This document shows positions 60,550-64,000 of a DNA stretch of 64,000 nt, one piece after another. How positions within the stretch are numbered: position 1 is the first letter of the stretch; every line of letters begins with the position of its first letter. The stretch is from positions 124,001 through 188,000 of the forward strand of contig JALFNK010000008.1 of assembly GCA_022782405.1 (NCBI GenBank). The letters are read 5' to 3'. The DNA comes from Alistipes sp. (GTDB lineage Bacteria > Bacteroidota > Bacteroidia > Bacteroidales > Rikenellaceae). Both the position numbers and the translations under genes were made by a program. The notes beneath the pieces are model-generated. The model saw only the letters and a program-made list of their open reading frames with translations. It was not told the DNA's origin and ran no database searches.

Positions 60550-62916
60550 ATGAAAACCGCAAATCTGTTTCTCGCCATAGCGGGCTGCTTCGCCGCAGTC
60601 TCGGCGTTCGCGGAGGCCGAAGGGCTCACCGACAAGGAGATCGACCGGCTGATCGGCCGCATGACCCTCGAAGAGAAGGCACGCCTTCTGGTCGGCACGC
60701 CGGGCAGCCGGGATTCGTTGAGCCACCGCACCGAAGGGGCCGCGGGATGGACCTGCGCCCTGCCCGAACTGGGCATCCCCTCGATCAACCTGGCCGACGG
60801 GCCCGTCGGCGTGCGCATCGACCCCGTACCCTCGACCGCGGCGCAGGTGGTCTACGACGAAGCGGGCGTTCCCGTGGGATCCCTCGCCGGAGATGCCGCC
60901 GAAGGGGCCCCGACCCGCTACTGCACCTGCTTCCCCTCGACCACGGCCCTGGCCGCCACCTGGGACCGCGATGCGGCACGCCGCCAGGGCGAGGCAATGG
61001 GACGCGAGGCCCGGGCCTACGGCATCGACGTCATCCTCACCCCCGGCATCAACATCATGCGCAACCCGCTCTGCGGGCGCAATTTCGAATACTACTCCGA
61101 AGACCCGCTGCTCACGGGGCGCCTGGCTGCGGCGGTGATCGAAGGGATCCAGTCGCAGGGCGTCGGCACGAGCCTCAAGCACTTCGTGGCCAACAACCAG
61201 CAGACGGGCAAGAAGGTAAACGATGCCCGCATGACGCAGCGGGCCCTGCGGGAAATTTACCTCAGGGCCTTCGAATACTGCGTGCGCAAGGCCAAGCCGT
61301 GGAGCGTCATGGGCTCCTACAACCGCATCGCGGGCGAATATACGCAGACCAACCGCGAGCTGATGATCGACCTGCTGCGCGGCGAGTGGGGGTTCGACGG
61401 GCTGGTGCTCACCGACTGGACCGTACGTCGTCCCACGGCGGGGCTGCTCGAGGCCCGCAGTGCGCTGATCATGCCCGGGGACGAGGAGATCGTCCGCGAG
61501 ATCGTCGAGACCGTGCAGAGCGGCACGGTCAAGGAGTCGGTGCTCGACGCCTGCGTGCGCGACGTTCTGCGGCTGGTCGCCCGCTCGCTCACGGCACAGG
61601 GCTGGAGCCCCTCCGAGCCCGACCTCGGGGCGCATGCCGCCCTCTCGCGCGAGATTGCCGGCGAGAGCATGGTGCTGCTCAAGAACGAACGCGACGCCCT
61701 GCCGCTGAAGACGCCGCAGCGCATCGCGCTGTTCGGAGCCACGGCCTACAAGTCGATTGCCGGCGGCACGGGCTCCTCGAACGTGAACAAGGCCTACGTC
61801 CGCGACATCTGCGACGGACTGCGCGACGCGGGATTCACGCTCGACGAACGCCTCCGGAGCCTCTATGAGAAATATGTGGCCTATCAGAACGAGGCCCTCG
61901 ACCGATACCCCGACTGCCCGGCCTGGCAGAAGGTCTCCTACCACCGCACGGTGCTCCCGGAGATGGACCTCTCGGGCAATCCGGAACTCATCGACCGCCA
62001 GGTCGGAGCCTGCGACGCAGCCGTCGTGGTGCTCGGACGCGGCTCGGGCGAGACCTCGGACCGCGTCGTCGAGGGGGATTTCAACCTCACCGATGCCGAG
62101 CACTTCCTGCTGGAGCGCGTCGCCGCGGCGTGCCGCCGCACGGGCAAGCGGATGGTCGTGGTGATGAACGTCTGCGGCGTGATGGAGGTCGCCTCGTGGC
62201 GGGAGCTTCCCGACGCCATCCTCATGGCCTGGTTCCCCGGGCAGGAGTGCGGCGATGCGGTCGCCGACCTGCTCACCGGAAAGGTTTCGCCCTCGGGGCG
62301 TCTGCCGATGACCTTCCCGCTGCGCTACGAAGACCTCCCCTCGTCGAAAAACTACCCCCATGTCGGGCAGACCGAGGGGCGGAACTTCGACTATACGCTC
62401 TATGAGGAGGATATCTGGGTGGGATACCGCTATTTCACGACGGCCCGCCGCGAAGTGGCCTATCCCTTCGGCTACGGATTGAGCTACACGTCTTTCGAAT
62501 ACGACGACCCCGAGATCCGGCGCCGCGGGCAGGGCTGGGAGCTCTCCGTTACGGTCCGCAACACGGGCCGGCGGGCCGGACGCGAGGTGGTGCAGCTCTA
62601 CGTCGAGGCGCCCGAGGCCGAATATGCCAAACCGGAGGCCGAGTTGCGGGCCTTCGCCAGAACGGGGCTGCTGCAGCCCGGCGACGAGGAGCGCGTAACG
62701 CTCCGCTTCACGGACTACGACCTGGCGTCGTTCGACGAGGCACGCTCGCAGTGGCGCACCGACCGCGGCGCCTACGTCGCCCGTCTGGGCCGCTCGGCCG
62801 AAGAGACGATTCTCTCGGTGCCCTTCCGCAGCGGCTCGGCGCACAGCTGGCGCGTCCGCGACCTGCTTGCCCCCGCCGGGCCGATCACCCCGATGCAGGT
62901 GGAACGGGCCCGATAG
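60550..62916 (+). CDS. GH3 family glycoside hydrolase (beta-glucosidase-like)
   Basis: 788 aa with a signal peptide (AAVSAFAEA, about 22), so periplasmic. The GH3 N-terminal barrel has LADGPVGVRI, SLKHFVANNQQTGKK and the nucleophile Asp in GLVLTDWTV (about 294). The C-terminal GH3 domain (VVLGRGSGETSDRVVEGDF) and a terminal fibronectin-like domain (YPFGYGLSYTSFEY onward) follow. It removes terminal beta-linked glucose, xylose or GlcNAc; the exact substrate is not readable. It is a lone gene, not part of a PUL. Confidence 0.9.
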   Translation: MKTANLFLAIAGCFAAVSAFAEAEGLTDKEIDRLIGRMTLEEKARLLVGTPGSRDSLSHRTEGAAGWTCALPELGIPSINLADGPVGVRIDPVPSTAAQVVYDEAGVPVGSLAGDAAEGAPTRYCTCFPSTTALAATWDRDAARRQGEAMGREARAYGIDVILTPGINIMRNPLCGRNFEYYSEDPLLTGRLAAAVIEGIQSQGVGTSLKHFVANNQQTGKKVNDARMTQRALREIYLRAFEYCVRKAKPWSVMGSYNRIAGEYTQTNRELMIDLLRGEWGFDGLVLTDWTVRRPTAGLLEARSALIMPGDEEIVREIVETVQSGTVKESVLDACVRDVLRLVARSLTAQGWSPSEPDLGAHAALSREIAGESMVLLKNERDALPLKTPQRIALFGATAYKSIAGGTGSSNVNKAYVRDICDGLRDAGFTLDERLRSLYEKYVAYQNEALDRYPDCPAWQKVSYHRTVLPEMDLSGNPELIDRQVGACDAAVVVLGRGSGETSDRVVEGDFNLTDAEHFLLERVAAACRRTGKRMVVVMNVCGVMEVASWRELPDAILMAWFPGQECGDAVADLLTGKVSPSGRLPMTFPLRYEDLPSSKNYPHVGQTEGRNFDYTLYEEDIWVGYRYFTTARREVAYPFGYGLSYTSFEYDDPEIRRRGQGWELSVTVRNTGRRAGREVVQLYVEAPEAEYAKPEAELRAFARTGLLQPGDEERVTLRFTDYDLASFDEARSQWRTDRGAYVARLGRSAEETILSVPFRSGSAHSWRVRDLLAPAGPITPMQVERAR

Positions 62917-63031
62917 CGACAGCCTCGGCGGGCCGACATCCCGAAGCGGCTCCTGAAGGGGCTGCGGCCGCCGTACGGAAAATATCCGCCGAATCTCCCC
63001 GCAAAAGGAGCGCTCTTTTTCGAAAAATGGC

Positions 63032-63039
63032 TAACTTTA
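63032..63039 (+). promoter_or_regulatory. Possible -7 element for rsmH
   Basis: TAACTTTA, one base off TAnnTTTG, 32 bp before the ATG; no convincing -33. Confidence 0.3.
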
Positions 63040-63070
63040 CACCCCAAACAGCCATTCGAGAACGAAGATC

Positions 63071-63973
63071 ATGTCGCAATACCACACACCCGTCCTGCTG
63101 GAGGAGTCCGTGGGTCTGCTGGACCTGCAGCCCGGAGGCACCTACGCCGACCTGACGTTCGGCGGCGGAGGCCATTCGCGGCGCATCCTCCGGGCGCTGG
63201 GTCCCGAAGGGCGGCTCTACGCCTTCGACCAGGACCGCGATACGCGCGCAAACTGCCCCGACGACCCGCGTTTCCACTATGTGGAGAGCAACTTCCGCTT
63301 TCTGCGCGGAGCGCTGCGCTACCGCGGGGTAACGGCCGTGGACGGCATTCTGGCCGACCTGGGAGTCTCGTCGCACCACTTCGACGAGCGCGAACGCGGC
63401 TTCTCGTTCCGCGGAGAGGCACCCCTCGACATGCGCATGAACCAGCGGGGAAGCCTCACGGCCGCCGACATCGTGAACCGTTACGATGCGGAGCGTCTCA
63501 CGCGCATCCTGGGCGACTGGGGCGAGCTGGAGACGCCGTGGAAGATCGCCGCCTGCATCATTCGGGCCCGCGGGACGGAGCCGATCCTCACGACCGCGCA
63601 GCTGGTGGCCGCCGTGGCCCCCTGCACCCCCCGCAAGGACGAGGCGAAGTTCCTGACCAAGCTCTTCCAGGCGCTGCGCATCGAGGTGAACGGCGAGATG
63701 GAGGCCCTCGGCATGGCCCTCGAGCAGAGCCTCAAGGTACTGCGTCCGGGCGGGCGGCTGGTGGTCATCTCCTACCATTCGCTCGAGGACCGCATGGTCA
63801 AGAACTTCCTGCGCAGCGGCAACCTCGCGGGGCGCATCGAAAAGGATTTCTACGGGCAGGCGCACACCCCCTTCGAAGTATTGACACGCAAGGCTCTGAC
63901 CCCTTCGGCCGAGGAGCTGGAGCGCAACCCCCGGTCGCGTTCGGCGAAACTCCGCGCAGCCGTGAAACTTTAA
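63071..63973 (+). CDS. rsmH: 16S rRNA (cytosine1402-N4)-methyltransferase RsmH
   Basis: 300 aa, also called MraW. It N4-methylates C1402 in the ribosomal decoding centre. Motif I is TYADLTFGGGGHS (about 21-33), and later LADLGVSSHHFDERERGFSFR and VVISYHSLEDRMVKNF are diagnostic. In most bacteria it is the second gene of the dcw cluster after mraZ. Here no mraZ precedes it: a GH3 gene ends 154 bp upstream. The next frame begins 15 bp after the stop. Confidence 0.96.
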   Translation: MSQYHTPVLLEESVGLLDLQPGGTYADLTFGGGGHSRRILRALGPEGRLYAFDQDRDTRANCPDDPRFHYVESNFRFLRGALRYRGVTAVDGILADLGVSSHHFDERERGFSFRGEAPLDMRMNQRGSLTAADIVNRYDAERLTRILGDWGELETPWKIAACIIRARGTEPILTTAQLVAAVAPCTPRKDEAKFLTKLFQALRIEVNGEMEALGMALEQSLKVLRPGGRLVVISYHSLEDRMVKNFLRSGNLAGRIEKDFYGQAHTPFEVLTRKALTPSAEELERNPRSRSAKLRAAVKL

Positions 63974-63988
63974 ACCCCGACAGAACCC

Positions 63989-64000
63989 ATGTATCGAGAC
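63989..64000 (+). CDS. Start of the next gene (FtsL-like position), cut by the window
   Basis: An ATG 15 bp after rsmH opens a frame reading MYRD at the window edge. In dcw clusters the small division protein FtsL follows rsmH. Only four codons are visible, so identity is positional inference. Confidence 0.3.

Noticed and set aside
1..64000. CRISPR array, rRNA operon or insertion sequence anywhere in the window
   Set aside because: No regularly spaced repeats, rRNA-like sequence or transposase-like protein was recognised on either strand.

Overview
The window reads as chromosomal DNA of a GC-rich member of the Bacteroidota, most likely a gut Rikenellaceae/Alistipes-type organism. The evidence is a SusC/SusD polysaccharide-utilisation locus, many Bacteroidota-type promoters (-7 TAnnTTTG, several with a -33 TTTG about 19-20 nt upstream), lipoproteins with acidic residues after the lipidated Cys, an S46 dipeptidyl peptidase of DPP11 type, and a pair resembling the glycine-lipid acyltransferases. 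The genus is inferred; no rRNA is present.

Region by region. (1) 1-16.1 kb, almost all on the minus strand: housekeeping genes ftsQ(partial)-murC-murG-comM-dnaB, then comF-priA-yitT-type-radical SAM-dtd-pseudouridine synthase-cdd, then a SIMPL protein, an RlmD-type rRNA methyltransferase and an unknown doubly anchored lipoprotein. (2) 16.6-26.3 kb, plus strand: a surface IPT/TIG lipoprotein, an MBL hydrolase, an FkbM methyltransferase, trmD, lpxB, a FAH-family enzyme, maf and a DPP11-type peptidase in a tight array, then a BACON/PDZ/S41 lipoprotein and tRNA-Leu(GAG). (3) 26.4-32.2 kb, minus strand: an orphan TonB-dependent receptor and a CBM20-GH77 4-alpha-glucanotransferase. (4) 32.9-46.6 kb, plus strand: one large PUL made of a GHL10-like lipoprotein, SusC, SusD, a DUF5018-like surface lipoprotein, a second GHL10-like protein, a DUF5009/HGSNAT-like membrane protein, a periplasmic calcineurin-type phosphoesterase and a third GHL10-like protein. 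It ends at a strong terminator. (5) 46.8-53.9 kb: a visibly lower-GC module encoding an RND pump fused to a TolC-type outer-membrane factor, a short adaptor, and a LytS-type kinase with a LytTR regulator. (6) 54-64 kb: a GH109-like enzyme, lnt, folC, a glsB-glsA-like pair, a GH3 glycosidase and rsmH.

The most interesting material is the PUL with three divergent copies of one GHL10-like enzyme family. It is internally divided by two strong hairpins and its SusC carries a nine-G run in the signal peptide. The imported efflux module is next: its single 1436-residue pump/outer-membrane-factor polypeptide carries what looks like an internal signal peptide at the junction, and it comes with its own LytS/LytTR pair.

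The two ends of the window hold separate pieces of the division/cell-wall (dcw) cluster, murG-murC-ftsQ leaving leftwards and rsmH leaving rightwards. The cluster therefore appears split, with about 60 kb between the two pieces.
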